DNA of 64,000 nt from Thermasporomyces sp040195635 (lineage in GTDB: Bacteria > Actinomycetota > Actinomycetes > Propionibacteriales > Actinopolymorphaceae): positions 372,001 to 436,000 of the forward strand of contig NZ_JBEFTX010000001.1 of assembly GCF_040195635.1 (NCBI RefSeq), written 5' to 3'. The notes under the pieces are model-generated. The model made no database searches, was not told the origin of the DNA, and saw nothing but the letters and a program-made list of their open reading frames with translations. The translations under genes were made by a program, and so were the position numbers. Each line of letters starts with the position of its first letter. Position 1 is the stretch's first letter. Positions 7,615 to 16,291 of the stretch are shown here, one piece after another.

Positions 7615-10600
7615 ATGGAGACACCGATTCCGACATCGACGAGCGGCCAACCCGGCGAGCTGCGGGCCTTCGGCGGTGGCGGGCCGGCTTCGGCGCCGGC
7701 GGCGAAGGCAGGCGTGGGGTTCACCAGCCGGCGGGCGTACCGCTTCGAGGGGAGCGCGGTCTGCTCCGGCGCGGCCGCCCGGTTGTTCGAGGTCGACGTC
7801 GAGGTGACGCCCGACACCGTGCTGTCCTACGTCCTCTTCCCGGACTTCGCCCCCGGCGACCTGCGGTATCTCGCGACCTTCACCGCCGTCGACCTCGAGT
7901 TCGCTGACGGCACCCGGCTCAGTGACCTGGGCGTCCGGGACCAGCACGGTGTCGTCCTCGGCCCGCGCGAGCAGGGCGAGGCGCGGACACTCTCGGTGGA
8001 CCAGTGGAACTACCGGTACGCGCGGATCGGCGACGTCGCCGCGGGCCGGACCGTCCGCGCCGTCCTCGTCGGGTACGACGCGCCCGTTGAGCCGGCCAGC
8101 GTCTCGGGCTGGGTCGACGCCATCGGACTCGACGAGCGGCCGAGCACGCCACCACCGGCTCGCCTCTCCGACCACGTGGTGACGACCAGGGGCACCCACT
8201 CCAGTGCGGAGTTCTCCCGCGGCAACACGATTCCGGCGACCGCAGTGCCGCACGGCTTCAACTTCTGGACGCCGGTGACCAACGCCGGATCCCTCACCTG
8301 GGTGTACGAATACCACCGCGCGAACAACGCCGACAACCGGCCGGAGCTGCAGGCGTTCGCACTGAGCCACCAGACGAGTCCGTGGATGGGCGACCGGCAG
8401 ACGTTCCAGGTGATGCCGTCAAGCGCCGAGGGTGAGCCAGACGGTGACCGCTCCGCGCGGGCGCTCGCGTTCGGGCACGACGCCGAGATCGCCCGACCCC
8501 ACTACTACGCGGTGACGTTCGACAACGGCATCAGGACCGAGATCGCGCCGGCCGACCATGCGGCGATGTTCCGGTTCACCTTTCCGGGCGACACGTCGAC
8601 GCTGCTCTTCGACAACGTGAACGCCGACGCCGGCCTGATGGTGCACCCCGAGCGCAACGTGGTCACCGGATTCACCGACGTACGCAGCCGGCTCTCCAAC
8701 GGCGCGACCCGGATGTTCGTCGTGGCGGCGTTCGACCAGCCGGTCGTGGCGGGTGGCGGGCCGACCGGCACCGGTGAGCGCCGCGACGCCAGCGGCTACG
8801 TGCGTTTCGACACGTCCACCGACCGGACGGTCACCATGCGGATCGCGACCTCGCTCATCAGCCTCGAACAGGCCGAACGCAACCTCGCGCTGGAGCTCGG
8901 CCCGGACGAGACGTTCGAGGGCGTCCGCGAGCGTGCACAGCGACAGTGGGACGAGAAGCTCGCCGTCATCGAGGTGGAAGGCGCCAGCGAGGACCAGCTG
9001 GTGACGCTCTACTCGAACCTGTACCGGCTCTTCCTCTATCCCAACTCCGCGTACGAGAACATCGGGACGGCGGCCGAACCGGTCTACGCCCACGCGGTCC
9101 AGTCCTCGGTCACCACGCCACCGAGCACGCCGACCTCCACCGGCGCCCGGGTCGTGCCCGGGAAGGTCCATGTGAACAACGGGTTCTGGGACACCTACCG
9201 CACCACCTGGCCGGCGTACGCCCTCCTCACGCCGGGTCTGGCGGGCGAGCTGGTCGACGGTTTCCTGCAGCAGTACCGCGACGGCGGCTGGATCTCGCGC
9301 TGGTCCTCGCCCGGCTACGCCGATCTGATGGTCGGGACGAGCTCCGACGTGGCGTTCGCGGACGCGTTCGTCAAGGGCGTCACGGGTTTCGACGTCGAGG
9401 CGGCCTACGACGCCGCGCTGAAGAACGCCACCGTGCGCCCGCCGAACGACCATGTGGGCCGGAAGGGCATCGACAGCTCCCGCTTCCTCGGCTACACCGC
9501 CGACGAGTCGACCCACGAGGCGATGTCGTGGGCGATGGACGGCTACATCAACGACTTCGGCATCGCGATGATGGCCGGGAAGCTGGCCGAACGCTGCGAA
9601 GGCGACGATCCGCGCCGGGACCGCTACCTGGCCGAGCAGGCGTACTTCTCCCGGCGGGCCCGAGGGTACGTCCACCTCTTCGATCCGGTGGTGGGCTTCT
9701 TCCAGGGCAGGCACGGCGACGGCCGGCGGCGGTTGTCGCCTGAGGAGTTCGACCCACGGATCTGGGGCTTCGACTACACCGAGACCAACGCGTGGAACAT
9801 GGCCTTCCACGTCCCACACGACGGGGAGGGTCTGGCGAGTCTCTACGGGGGAAGGGAGAAGCTGGCGGCCAAGCTCGACGAGTTCTTCGCGACACCGGAG
9901 ACCGGAGCCGCGGAGTTCAAGGGGTCGTACTCCCAGGTCATCCACGAGATGACCGAGGCGCGGGACGTACGCATGGGGATGTACGGCCACAGCAACCAGC
10001 CGGCCCATCACATCGCGTACATGTACCTCTTCGCCGGGCAGCCGTGGAAGACGCAGGAGAAGGTGCGCGACGTCCTCGCCAGGCTCTATCTCGGCAGCGA
10101 GATCGGCCAGGGCTACCCGGGCGACGAGGACAACGGCGAGATGTCGGCCTGGCAGGTGTTCAGCGCCCTCGGCCTCTACCCCCTGCAGGTGGGCAGGCCG
10201 GCGTATGCCATCGGCTCGCCGCTCTTCACCAGGGCCACCATCCATCTCGAGAATGGCCGCCGCGTGGTCGTCAGTGCACCCGGCAACGGCCCGGACACTC
10301 CCTACGTACAGTCGTTGACCGTCAATGGTGAGGCGTACGACGCGACGACGCTCCCCCACGACCTGCTCGCCGAGGGAGCGGTGCTGGAGTTCGTGATGGG
10401 CCCACGACCGTCCACGTGGGGCACGGATCCGCGCAGCGCGCCGCCGTCACTGACGACGACCGGCGCCCTGCCGCAACCCCTCGTTGACATCACGACTGCT
10501 GGCGAGGTCACCGCCGGCCCGGGGATCGTGGCGGCGCGGTTGTTCGACGACACGGCGAGTGTCGATGTCGGGTTCGACCGACCCGACGCCTGGGTGCAAT

Positions 10601-10908
10601 GCGAGGTTGACAGCGCGACACAGGTCGAGCTCTACACCCTCACCTCGGCATCCGTGGGACGTGATCCGAGCGCGTGGGTGGTCAAGGGCTCGCGAGACGG
10701 TGTGCGGTGGGACGTGCTCGACACGCGTACGGACGAGGAGTTCCGGTGGCGCTCGCAGACCCGGGTGTTCGCCCTCGCACGCCCGGCGGCCTGCACGCAC
10801 TACCGGTTCGAGTTCACCGGCGGCGACGGCAAGCCGTTCGTCCTTGCCCAGATCGAGCTCCTCGCCGAGCCGGCCAGGAGCGGATCGAACACTAGGATCG
10901 AGGCATGA
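7615..10908 (+). CDS. GH92 family exo-alpha-mannosidase with C-terminal discoidin-like domain
   Basis: A 1097-aa glycoside hydrolase. An N-terminal beta domain (about 40-180) precedes the GH92 N-domain (SDHVVTTRGTHSSAEFSRGN, TIPATAVPHGFNFWTPVT). The catalytic (alpha/alpha)6 domain carries VHVNNGFWDTYRTTWPAY, HSNQPAHHIAYMYLFAG and GYPGDEDNGEMSAWQVFSAL, which match GH92 active-site blocks. A C-terminal F5/8-type region lies at about 960-1090. Known GH92 enzymes are calcium-dependent inverting exo-alpha-mannosidases, mostly alpha-1,2, trimming mannans or N-glycans. No signal peptide or membrane helix is seen, so a cytoplasmic location is likely unless the true start lies elsewhere. The stop overlaps the next gene (ATGA). 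Confidence 0.92.
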   Translation: METPIPTSTSGQPGELRAFGGGGPASAPAAKAGVGFTSRRAYRFEGSAVCSGAAARLFEVDVEVTPDTVLSYVLFPDFAPGDLRYLATFTAVDLEFADGTRLSDLGVRDQHGVVLGPREQGEARTLSVDQWNYRYARIGDVAAGRTVRAVLVGYDAPVEPASVSGWVDAIGLDERPSTPPPARLSDHVVTTRGTHSSAEFSRGNTIPATAVPHGFNFWTPVTNAGSLTWVYEYHRANNADNRPELQAFALSHQTSPWMGDRQTFQVMPSSAEGEPDGDRSARALAFGHDAEIARPHYYAVTFDNGIRTEIAPADHAAMFRFTFPGDTSTLLFDNVNADAGLMVHPERNVVTGFTDVRSRLSNGATRMFVVAAFDQPVVAGGGPTGTGERRDASGYVRFDTSTDRTVTMRIATSLISLEQAERNLALELGPDETFEGVRERAQRQWDEKLAVIEVEGASEDQLVTLYSNLYRLFLYPNSAYENIGTAAEPVYAHAVQSSVTTPPSTPTSTGARVVPGKVHVNNGFWDTYRTTWPAYALLTPGLAGELVDGFLQQYRDGGWISRWSSPGYADLMVGTSSDVAFADAFVKGVTGFDVEAAYDAALKNATVRPPNDHVGRKGIDSSRFLGYTADESTHEAMSWAMDGYINDFGIAMMAGKLAERCEGDDPRRDRYLAEQAYFSRRARGYVHLFDPVVGFFQGRHGDGRRRLSPEEFDPRIWGFDYTETNAWNMAFHVPHDGEGLASLYGGREKLAAKLDEFFATPETGAAEFKGSYSQVIHEMTEARDVRMGMYGHSNQPAHHIAYMYLFAGQPWKTQEKVRDVLARLYLGSEIGQGYPGDEDNGEMSAWQVFSALGLYPLQVGRPAYAIGSPLFTRATIHLENGRRVVVSAPGNGPDTPYVQSLTVNGEAYDATTLPHDLLAEGAVLEFVMGPRPSTWGTDPRSAPPSLTTTGALPQPLVDITTAGEVTAGPGIVAARLFDDTASVDVGFDRPDAWVQCEVDSATQVELYTLTSASVGRDPSAWVVKGSRDGVRWDVLDTRTDEEFRWRSQTRVFALARPAACTHYRFEFTGGDGKPFVLAQIELLAEPARSGSNTRIEA

Positions 10909-11540
10909 GCGACCACGCCCGGACCGAACGCCAGGCGCTGGCCGACCTCCTCTTCGAGGTCGGTCCCGACGCCCCCACGCTGTGCGGTAGCTGGACGAGC
11001 AGCGATCTCGTGGCGCATCTCGTCATCCGGGAGAGCGACGTCGTGGCCGCGGCCGGCATGGTGATCGGCCCGCTGGCCCAGCGTACGAAGACGACGATGG
11101 ACGCACTGGTGCGGCGACTCGGCTACACCGAGGTCGTCGACCGGTTCCGGAAGGGCCCACCTCGCTGGTCACCGATGCGGATCCATGGCATCGACGAGGC
11201 GGCCAACACGATGGAGTTCTACGTCCACCACGAGGACGTGCGCCGGGCCAGGCCGGACTGGGAGCAGCGCGAGTTGCCGGCCGACCTGGAGGAGGCACTG
11301 TGGCGCCGGGTCACCGGGCCGGGCCGGTTCCTGTTCCGCCGCTGTGCCGTCGGTCTACTCGTGGTCCGTCCCAACGGCTCCACCGTCCGCGTCCGCAACG
11401 GGGAGCCCACCGCCGTGCTCGCGGGAAAGCCGAGCGAGATCGCGCTCTACATGTGGGGACGCAAGGATGTCGCCCGGGTCGAGACCAGCGGACCTGACGC
11501 CGCCGTCGAGGCTCTCGCCCAGGCTCCGCTCGGTTTCTAG
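10905..11540 (+). CDS. TIGR03085-family protein, maleylpyruvate isomerase-like
   Basis: A 211-aa protein of the actinobacterial DinB/mycothiol-dependent superfamily. The N-terminal bundle (about 5-110) carries the metal-binding-type motifs LCGSWTSSDLVAHLVIRESD and EFYVHHEDVRRARPDW, the latter supplying the paired histidines. The C-terminal part resembles the MDMPI C domain. Relatives bind a divalent metal and some use mycothiol as thiol cofactor; the reaction of this subfamily is unknown. It overlaps the GH92 stop (ATGA), so it is co-translated with the mannosidase, a link whose reason is not obvious. Confidence 0.85.
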   Translation: MSDHARTERQALADLLFEVGPDAPTLCGSWTSSDLVAHLVIRESDVVAAAGMVIGPLAQRTKTTMDALVRRLGYTEVVDRFRKGPPRWSPMRIHGIDEAANTMEFYVHHEDVRRARPDWEQRELPADLEEALWRRVTGPGRFLFRRCAVGLLVVRPNGSTVRVRNGEPTAVLAGKPSEIALYMWGRKDVARVETSGPDAAVEALAQAPLGF

Positions 11541-11549
11541 CAACGTGTC

Positions 11550-11578
11550 CTGACTGGTCGCGGGCGTCGTGCTAGCCT
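11550..11578 (+). promoter_or_regulatory. Promoter of the thiamine-transport operon
   Basis: CTGACT (11550-11555) and TAGCCT (11573-11578) are separated by 17 nt, a good match to the actinobacterial primary sigma consensus. They lie about 65 nt upstream of the TPP aptamer. Confidence 0.55.
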
Positions 11579-11642
11579 CCGGGTCAGGTCGCCGCATCGA
11601 CGCGTCGACCCAGTGATGTAACCAGCGACAAAGCAGCAGACG

Positions 11643-11740
11643 ACAGGGGAGCGCGGAAGCGCTGAGAGTGCGGGGCCACGCAAACTGGCACACCCGCAGA
11701 CCCTCGAACCTGATCTGGGTAATTCCAGCGCAGGAAGTCG
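11643..11740 (+). ncRNA. TPP riboswitch (THI element)
   Basis: The conserved aptamer blocks are present in order. CAGGGGAGC with GCTGAGAGTGCGG (P2/P3 side) comes first, then a short variable arm, then CCGCAGACCCTCGAACCTGA and CTGGGTAATTCCAGCGCAGG (P4/P5 side and closing P1). The sequences CTGAGAG and ACCTGATCTGGGTAAT are the thi-box signature. It precedes ykoEDC, so thiamine pyrophosphate should repress the transporter. Confidence 0.97.
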
Positions 11741-11767
11741 GTCTGTCCGGCCACGGCAACGTGACGT

Positions 11768-11801
11768 ACGCACCTGACTCGCACCCCACGAGCAGGTGCG
11801 T
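11768..11801 (+). terminator. Hairpin downstream of the TPP aptamer, probable expression platform
   Basis: ACGCACCTG (11768-11776) pairs perfectly with CAGGTGCGT (11793-11801). Inside, CTCG (11778-11781) pairs with CGAG (11789-11792) after a one-base bulge. The hairpin is followed by TTGTTG. It lies 28 nt after the aptamer and about 100 nt before ykoE, where a TPP-dependent terminator would be expected. Confidence 0.55.
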
Positions 11802-11900
11802 TGTTGCGCCCGAACGGATCCGGCAGGACGCGGTCGCCCGTCATCTGCGTGAGCAGGCTCTGCGTGGGCAGGGTTCTGCACGAGCAGGGAGGGCAACGCC

Positions 11901-12530
11901 ATGTCCCATGACTCCACCGAGACGCCGACCGGTCGCCTCGACTCCCCACCCACCACCCGCCTTCGCTGGCGGACGGTCGACATCATCGTGGCGGCCGTGC
12001 TCGCGGCCGCGTTCGGTGTGGTGTTCGCCGGGTGGAACGCACTGTGGGCCGCGACCGCTCCGGCGTTCACCTGGTTTCCGCCCGCCCAGGCGGTGCTCTA
12101 CGGCATGTGGCTCGTTCCCGGTGTGCTCGGCGGCCTGGTCATCCGCAAGCCCGGTGCGTCTGTGTTCACCGAACTCGTCGCCGCCACCGTCTCGGTGTTC
12201 TTCGGCGCGCCCGCCCCGCTGATGATCGTGGTGTACGGGCTGGTGCAAGGTCTGGGCGCGGAGCTGGGATTCGCGGCGCTGCGCTACCGGTCCTGGCGGC
12301 TGCCGGCCGCGTTGGTCGCAGGTCTGACGGCCGGACTGGTACCAGCCGTCCTCGACAACGTCCTCTACAACGCCGCGTGGGCAGCGGCGTGGATGCTCGC
12401 CTACGGCGTCCTGGTCGTGGCCAGCACCGTCGCCCTGGCCGGAGTGGGTAGCTATGTGCTCGTGCGCGCGCTGGCCAGCACCGGTGTCCTCGCACCGTTC
12501 GCCGCGGGGCGCGAGCAGTCCACGACATGA
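11901..12530 (+). CDS. ykoE: ECF transporter substrate-binding (S) component, YkoE family
   Basis: A 209-aa membrane protein with five or six hydrophobic helices. It shows the YkoE-type WNALW, APLMIVVYGLVQGLGAELGF and LDNVLYNAAWAAAWM regions. The S component binds the vitamin outside the membrane and docks on the T/ATPase module. The TPP riboswitch in its leader makes thiamine or its hydroxymethylpyrimidine precursor the likely substrate, as known for YkoEDC. GAGGG precedes the ATG, and its end overlaps ykoD (ATGA). Confidence 0.92.
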   Translation: MSHDSTETPTGRLDSPPTTRLRWRTVDIIVAAVLAAAFGVVFAGWNALWAATAPAFTWFPPAQAVLYGMWLVPGVLGGLVIRKPGASVFTELVAATVSVFFGAPAPLMIVVYGLVQGLGAELGFAALRYRSWRLPAALVAGLTAGLVPAVLDNVLYNAAWAAAWMLAYGVLVVASTVALAGVGSYVLVRALASTGVLAPFAAGREQSTT

Positions 12531-14092
12531 CACCGGCGCACCCAGCGGCCCTGGGCGTCCGCGCCCGCGCCTGGGGCTACCGCCATGCCGGTCGGCAGGC
12601 GTGGGCCGTCCGCGGGCTCGACCTCACCGTCGAGCCCGGGGAACGGATCCTGCTCGCGGGCGCGTCCGGCGCGGGCAAGAGCACACTTCTCACGGCCCTT
12701 GCCGGCCTCCTCGACCCCGAACAGGCAGGCGAGGTCGAGGGCGCCCTCACCGTCGGCGGGGCTCCGCCGAGGGAGGTACGGGAGCGGGTCGGCATCGCGT
12801 TCCAGGATCCGGAGAGCCAGCTGGTCATGGCCCGGGCCGGCGACGACGTGGCGTTCGGGTTGGAGAACCGCGGAGTGCCGACACCCGCGATCTGGCCGCG
12901 GGTCGAGGAGGCGCTGAAACTCACCGGGTTCCCGTACGACCGGGACCAGCCCACCGGTCAGCTGTCCGGTGGCGAGAAACAGCGCCTGGTCCTCGCCGGC
13001 GTCATGGCGCTCGCTCCCGCCCTCCTGCTGCTCGACGAACCCACGGCGAACCTCGACCCGGACGGCGCCGCCCTCGTGCGTACGGCGGTCGAACGGGTCG
13101 TCGCGGCTCGCGGCAGCACCCTGATCGTCGTCGACCACCGGGTGGACGACTGGCTGCCGCTCGTCTCCCGGGTGGTGGTCCTGCGCGCCGGCGGCGGCGT
13201 CCTCGCCGACGGTGAACCGGCGCAGGTCTTCGCCACCCAGGGCGAGAGGCTGGCCGCCGCAGGGGTGTGGGTTCCAGGGCACCGGCCACCTCGGCGGCCC
13301 TCACCCGAACCCGCCACCGAACCGCTGCTGGCAGCGGAGGGGCTGACCCACACCTATCCCGCCGCCAGCCGGCCCGCGCTGGTCGACGCGAACGTACGGC
13401 TCCACGCCGGCGAGGCACTGGCGCTCACCGGTACCAACGGGTCCGGCAAGTCCACCCTCGCGATGCTGCTCGCCGGGCTGCTGCCTCCGTCGGCGGGCCA
13501 CATCCGTGCCATGCCGTCGTTGTACGTCCGGGCCGGGCTAGACCCCCGGTGGACGGCTGCCCGACGTCGGCTGTTCCGGCGGCAGGGCGGCGAATCACCG
13601 CTGCACACCTGGCGGGCGACGGAGCTCGTCCGCGCGATGGGCACCGTCTTCCAGGATCCCGAGCACCAGTTCCTCACCTCAACCGTCCGCGCCGAGCTGG
13701 CGCTCGGTCCTCGGCTCATCGGTTGCTCCCCCCGCGAGGTGACGTCGCGCGTCGACGACCTGCTGGACCGCCTGCGGCTCGCGCATCTCGCCGGCGCCAA
13801 CCCGTTCACCCTCTCCGGTGGAGAGAAGCGACGCCTCTCCGTCGCCACCGCTCTCGCGACCGGGCCGGCGGCACTGGTGCTCGACGAGCCGACGTTCGGA
13901 CAGGACAGGAGCACCTGGCTCGAACTGCTCGACCTGCTGGCGAACCTGCGCGACGAAGGACATGCGGTGACCTTCGTGAGCCACGACGCGGACTTTGTAG
14001 CGGCCTTCGCCGACCGCACGCTCGAGATGCGGGCGGGACGGCTTGTCCACGAGAGCGACCAGCGGATGGCAGCGAAGCGAGAACGCGCATGA
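12527..14092 (+). CDS. ykoD: ECF transporter duplicated ATPase, YkoD
   Basis: A 521-aa fused pair of ABC ATPases. Domain 1 has Walker A GASGAGKST (45-53), Q-loop FQDPESQ, signature LSGGEKQR and Walker B LLLLDEPTANLD. Domain 2 has GTNGSGKST, FQDPEHQF, LSGGEKRR and ALVLDEPTFGQD. Both halves look catalytically complete, and the FQDPE Q-loop is typical of ECF A components. ATP hydrolysis drives toppling of the S component and vitamin release. The gene overlaps both neighbours by ATGA, so the three subunits are translationally coupled. Confidence 0.94.
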   Translation: MTPAHPAALGVRARAWGYRHAGRQAWAVRGLDLTVEPGERILLAGASGAGKSTLLTALAGLLDPEQAGEVEGALTVGGAPPREVRERVGIAFQDPESQLVMARAGDDVAFGLENRGVPTPAIWPRVEEALKLTGFPYDRDQPTGQLSGGEKQRLVLAGVMALAPALLLLDEPTANLDPDGAALVRTAVERVVAARGSTLIVVDHRVDDWLPLVSRVVVLRAGGGVLADGEPAQVFATQGERLAAAGVWVPGHRPPRRPSPEPATEPLLAAEGLTHTYPAASRPALVDANVRLHAGEALALTGTNGSGKSTLAMLLAGLLPPSAGHIRAMPSLYVRAGLDPRWTAARRRLFRRQGGESPLHTWRATELVRAMGTVFQDPEHQFLTSTVRAELALGPRLIGCSPREVTSRVDDLLDRLRLAHLAGANPFTLSGGEKRRLSVATALATGPAALVLDEPTFGQDRSTWLELLDLLANLRDEGHAVTFVSHDADFVAAFADRTLEMRAGRLVHESDQRMAAKRERA

Positions 14093-14895
14093 GTGTGCTG
14101 GCGGAGCCGATCGTCGCCAACCCGAAGGCCCTGCTCGGACGCCTCAACCCCGTCACCAAACTGGCGGCGGCCACCATCGTCATGGTCGGCCTGCTCTTCA
14201 CCGGTGACGCCGTGACACCTGCGCTCGTGCTCGCCGCCGAACTCGCCGCGGTCTCGGCGGCCGGTGTCAGGTGGCGGGTCTTCCTGCGAAGGCTCTGGCT
14301 GCTGGCCCTCCTGACCGGTGGGCTCGCGGCCTCGACTCTGCTGTTCACCGACCGCCAGGGTGGGGCTCCCCTACTGGACGCCGGGCCGTTCCTGGTGACC
14401 ACCGAGAGTGCGCTCGCGGCCCTCGCGATCAGCCTCCGGATCCTGGCGATCGCTCTGCCGGGAGTCGTGGTGTTCGCCTCCACCGATCCGACGGAGCTCG
14501 CCGACGCGCTCGTCCAGCACCTGCGTACACCGCCACGCTTCACGTTCGGCGCCCTTGCCGCGTGGCGACTCGTGCCCGTCCTGGGCGACGAGTGGCGCAC
14601 CCTGATGCTGGCCCGGCGCGCGCGTGGGATCGACCCCGGCCGAGCACCGCTACGCAGGGTCCGGCTCTTCGCCTCCGGGGTCTTCGCTCTCCTCGTCTGC
14701 GCGATCAGGCGGGCGATCCGGTTGGCGACGGCGATGGAGTCGCGCGGGTTCACGGGCGAGCACGGTCGAACGCTTGCCCGACCACAACCCCTCCGCGCAG
14801 CCGACGGCGTGTTCTTCCTCGCGACGGTCGCGGTGATGGTCGGCGCGACGGCGTTCAGCCTCGGCCTGGGAACCTGGCGGTTCCTGTTCTGGTGA
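14089..14895 (+). CDS. ykoC: ECF transporter transmembrane (T) component, YkoC
   Basis: A 268-aa membrane protein with helices at about 20-40, 48-60, 65-85 and 110-130 and a last one at about 238-258. The two cytoplasmic coupling helices carry the T-component Ala-Arg-Gly type motifs: LARRARGID (about 171-179) and TAMESRGFTGEHGRT (about 213-227). These slot into the grooves of the two ATPase halves. It is the third gene of the riboswitch-controlled operon and faces the DUF397 gene with only 11 nt between stops. Confidence 0.93.
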   Translation: MSVLAEPIVANPKALLGRLNPVTKLAAATIVMVGLLFTGDAVTPALVLAAELAAVSAAGVRWRVFLRRLWLLALLTGGLAASTLLFTDRQGGAPLLDAGPFLVTTESALAALAISLRILAIALPGVVVFASTDPTELADALVQHLRTPPRFTFGALAAWRLVPVLGDEWRTLMLARRARGIDPGRAPLRRVRLFASGVFALLVCAIRRAIRLATAMESRGFTGEHGRTLARPQPLRAADGVFFLATVAVMVGATAFSLGLGTWRFLFW

Positions 14896-14906
14896 CGGGC
14901 TGCTGA

Positions 14907-15173
14907 TCAGGCGGTCTCGAAATCGCCGGCCCGCACACCCGCGACAAACGCCTGCCACGAGCCAACGCTGAACGCGAGAATCGGTCCGCCACGGTCCTTC
15001 GAATCGCGAATGGCGATCTGCGGACCGAGCCCGGCGACCTCGACACAGTTGGAACCGTTACCGCTGTAACTACTGGCCCGCCACGCAGCGACCTCGACAC
15101 AGTTGGAACCGTTACCGCTGTAACTGCTCGTCCGCCACGCCAGGCGCAACGGGTCCGGTGTGCAAACCCGCAT
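14907..15173 (-). CDS. DUF397 protein with an internal tandem duplication
   Basis: An 88-aa protein from the ATG at 15173, which is preceded by GAGGGG. The DUF397 core motif W-R-x-SSYSGNGSNCVEVA occurs twice in a row, followed by the normal IAIRDSKDRGGPILAF...W end. Typical members are about 60-70 aa with one copy, so the extra 18 residues come from duplication of the first motif. DUF397 proteins pair with XRE/DUF5753 regulators, as here (upstream gene, same strand), and are thought to act as their small partners; BldB-type developmental loci are the known parallel. Confidence 0.9.
   Translation of the reverse strand: MRVCTPDPLRLAWRTSSYSGNGSNCVEVAAWRASSYSGNGSNCVEVAGLGPQIAIRDSKDRGGPILAFSVGSWQAFVAGVRAGDFETA
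15034..15141. repeat. 54-bp tandem duplication inside the DUF397 gene
   Basis: The segment beginning GCGACCTCGACACAGTTGG at 15034 is repeated from 15088, a 54-bp period of exactly 18 codons. The copies are nearly identical, with differences only near the joint (ACTACTGGC versus ACTGCTCGT), so the duplication is recent and in frame. Confidence 0.85.
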
Positions 15174-15193
15174 GGTCAATCCCCTCGTCGGAT

Positions 15194-16075
15194 TCAACTT
15201 CTGATGATCTTGTCGGCCGCCTGCGCGAGATAGTCCACCGAATCCATTGGGCTGAGAGCCATCGCACGCAAGTGGTCAAAAGCCAGGCTATACCGGTAGA
15301 TCTCGACATCTCGCTCGACATATCGATTAGCCGTCATAGTTTCGACATAGACGGCATCGGGCTCAGATGGCTGAGGAAATTCCAGGATCGCGAATGTCCC
15401 GCTCGTCGCCGGATGCGCTCCGGCGGAGGTCGGTAGGACCTGCAGGGTGATGTTGTCCTGTGCGGCGAAGGCGCGGAGCCGGTCGTACTGCTCGGCCATC
15501 ACCTTCGGCGAACCCACCAGCCAGGAGAGCGCAGGCTCGGCGAGGACGGTCCAGAACCGAGGCGGATTCTCCTCCCGGGTGAGCAGCCCTTGCCGTGTCA
15601 TGCGTACTTCCACCCGGCGGTCGATCTCGGCTGGCGAGGACAGCCCCATCGATGCGGCATGGATGATCTCGCGGGCGTAGTCCTCGGTCTGCATCAGCCC
15701 GTGGACGAGGTGTGCGTCGTAGCAGCGCATCCCTGCCAACTGCGCCTCGACCTCGATGTAGTCGGCGTAGTCGCTGGGCACGAACTCCGCGTAGGCGTCC
15801 CACCAGCCCTTCGTCCGCGCGGTGCGGGTCTTGCTGAGGATCGCCGTCCGGCGCTCACCCTCGACGCCGTACGAATCGAGCAGGTGGCCCAGGTCCTTGG
15901 CGCTGATGCCGACGACGGCGGTCTCGATCCGGCTGATCTTGGCGACGGACCAGCCGAGCCGGGCGCCGACATCCTCGAGAGTGAGTTGGGCGCGCTCACG
16001 AAGGAGGCGCAGCTCGGCCGCCAGTCGCCGGCGCTGGATGGTGGGGGACTTCGTTCCGGAGCGTGGGGCGTACAT
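15194..16075 (-). CDS. XRE-family regulator with DUF5753 domain
   Basis: A 293-aa DNA-binding protein starting at the ATG at 16075 after GGAAG. The helix-turn-helix lies at about 14-70 (AELRLLRERAQLTLEDVGAR, GWSVAKISRIET). It is followed by the DUF5753 domain (about 95-285) with AYIEVE-like DYADYIEVEAQ, GLMQTEDYAREI and VLPTSAGAHPATSGTFAIL. Such proteins pair with DUF397 partners in streptomycete-type regulation of development or secondary metabolism. It diverges from the small gene at 16292, so it may control that side. A possible operator palindrome lies between. Confidence 0.93.
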   Translation of the reverse strand: MYAPRSGTKSPTIQRRRLAAELRLLRERAQLTLEDVGARLGWSVAKISRIETAVVGISAKDLGHLLDSYGVEGERRTAILSKTRTARTKGWWDAYAEFVPSDYADYIEVEAQLAGMRCYDAHLVHGLMQTEDYAREIIHAASMGLSSPAEIDRRVEVRMTRQGLLTREENPPRFWTVLAEPALSWLVGSPKVMAEQYDRLRAFAAQDNITLQVLPTSAGAHPATSGTFAILEFPQPSEPDAVYVETMTANRYVERDVEIYRYSLAFDHLRAMALSPMDSVDYLAQAADKIIRS

Positions 16076-16190
16076 CCGTTTCTTCCGGTTCTGGTGGGGA
16101 ATGTGGCCGTAGGTGACGCCAGGTCGATTTCGCGCACCCTGGCACATCATCGGCGATGATCGTTTGGCCCGGGTAGTGAACGACACAAGT

Positions 16191-16200
16191 GCAAATTTGC
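16191..16200. promoter_or_regulatory. Palindrome GCAAATTTGC in a divergent promoter region
   Basis: A perfect 10-bp palindrome, AT-rich for this genome, lies midway between the divergent XRE regulator (start 16075) and the small Cys protein (start 16292). A binding site for the XRE protein is plausible; no known consensus was matched. Confidence 0.3.
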
Positions 16201-16291
16201 GCATTCGTGGTGTACGCGCACTACCACAGGATTACCGTCGGTGCAGAAGCAGTGCCGCAGCGCCATCACCTCGACGGGGAGGTTCGTAGCG

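Noticed and set aside
8419..10359. 646-codon minus-strand frame inside the GH92 gene
   Set aside because: Antisense shadow of a conserved enzyme; no motifs, biased composition.
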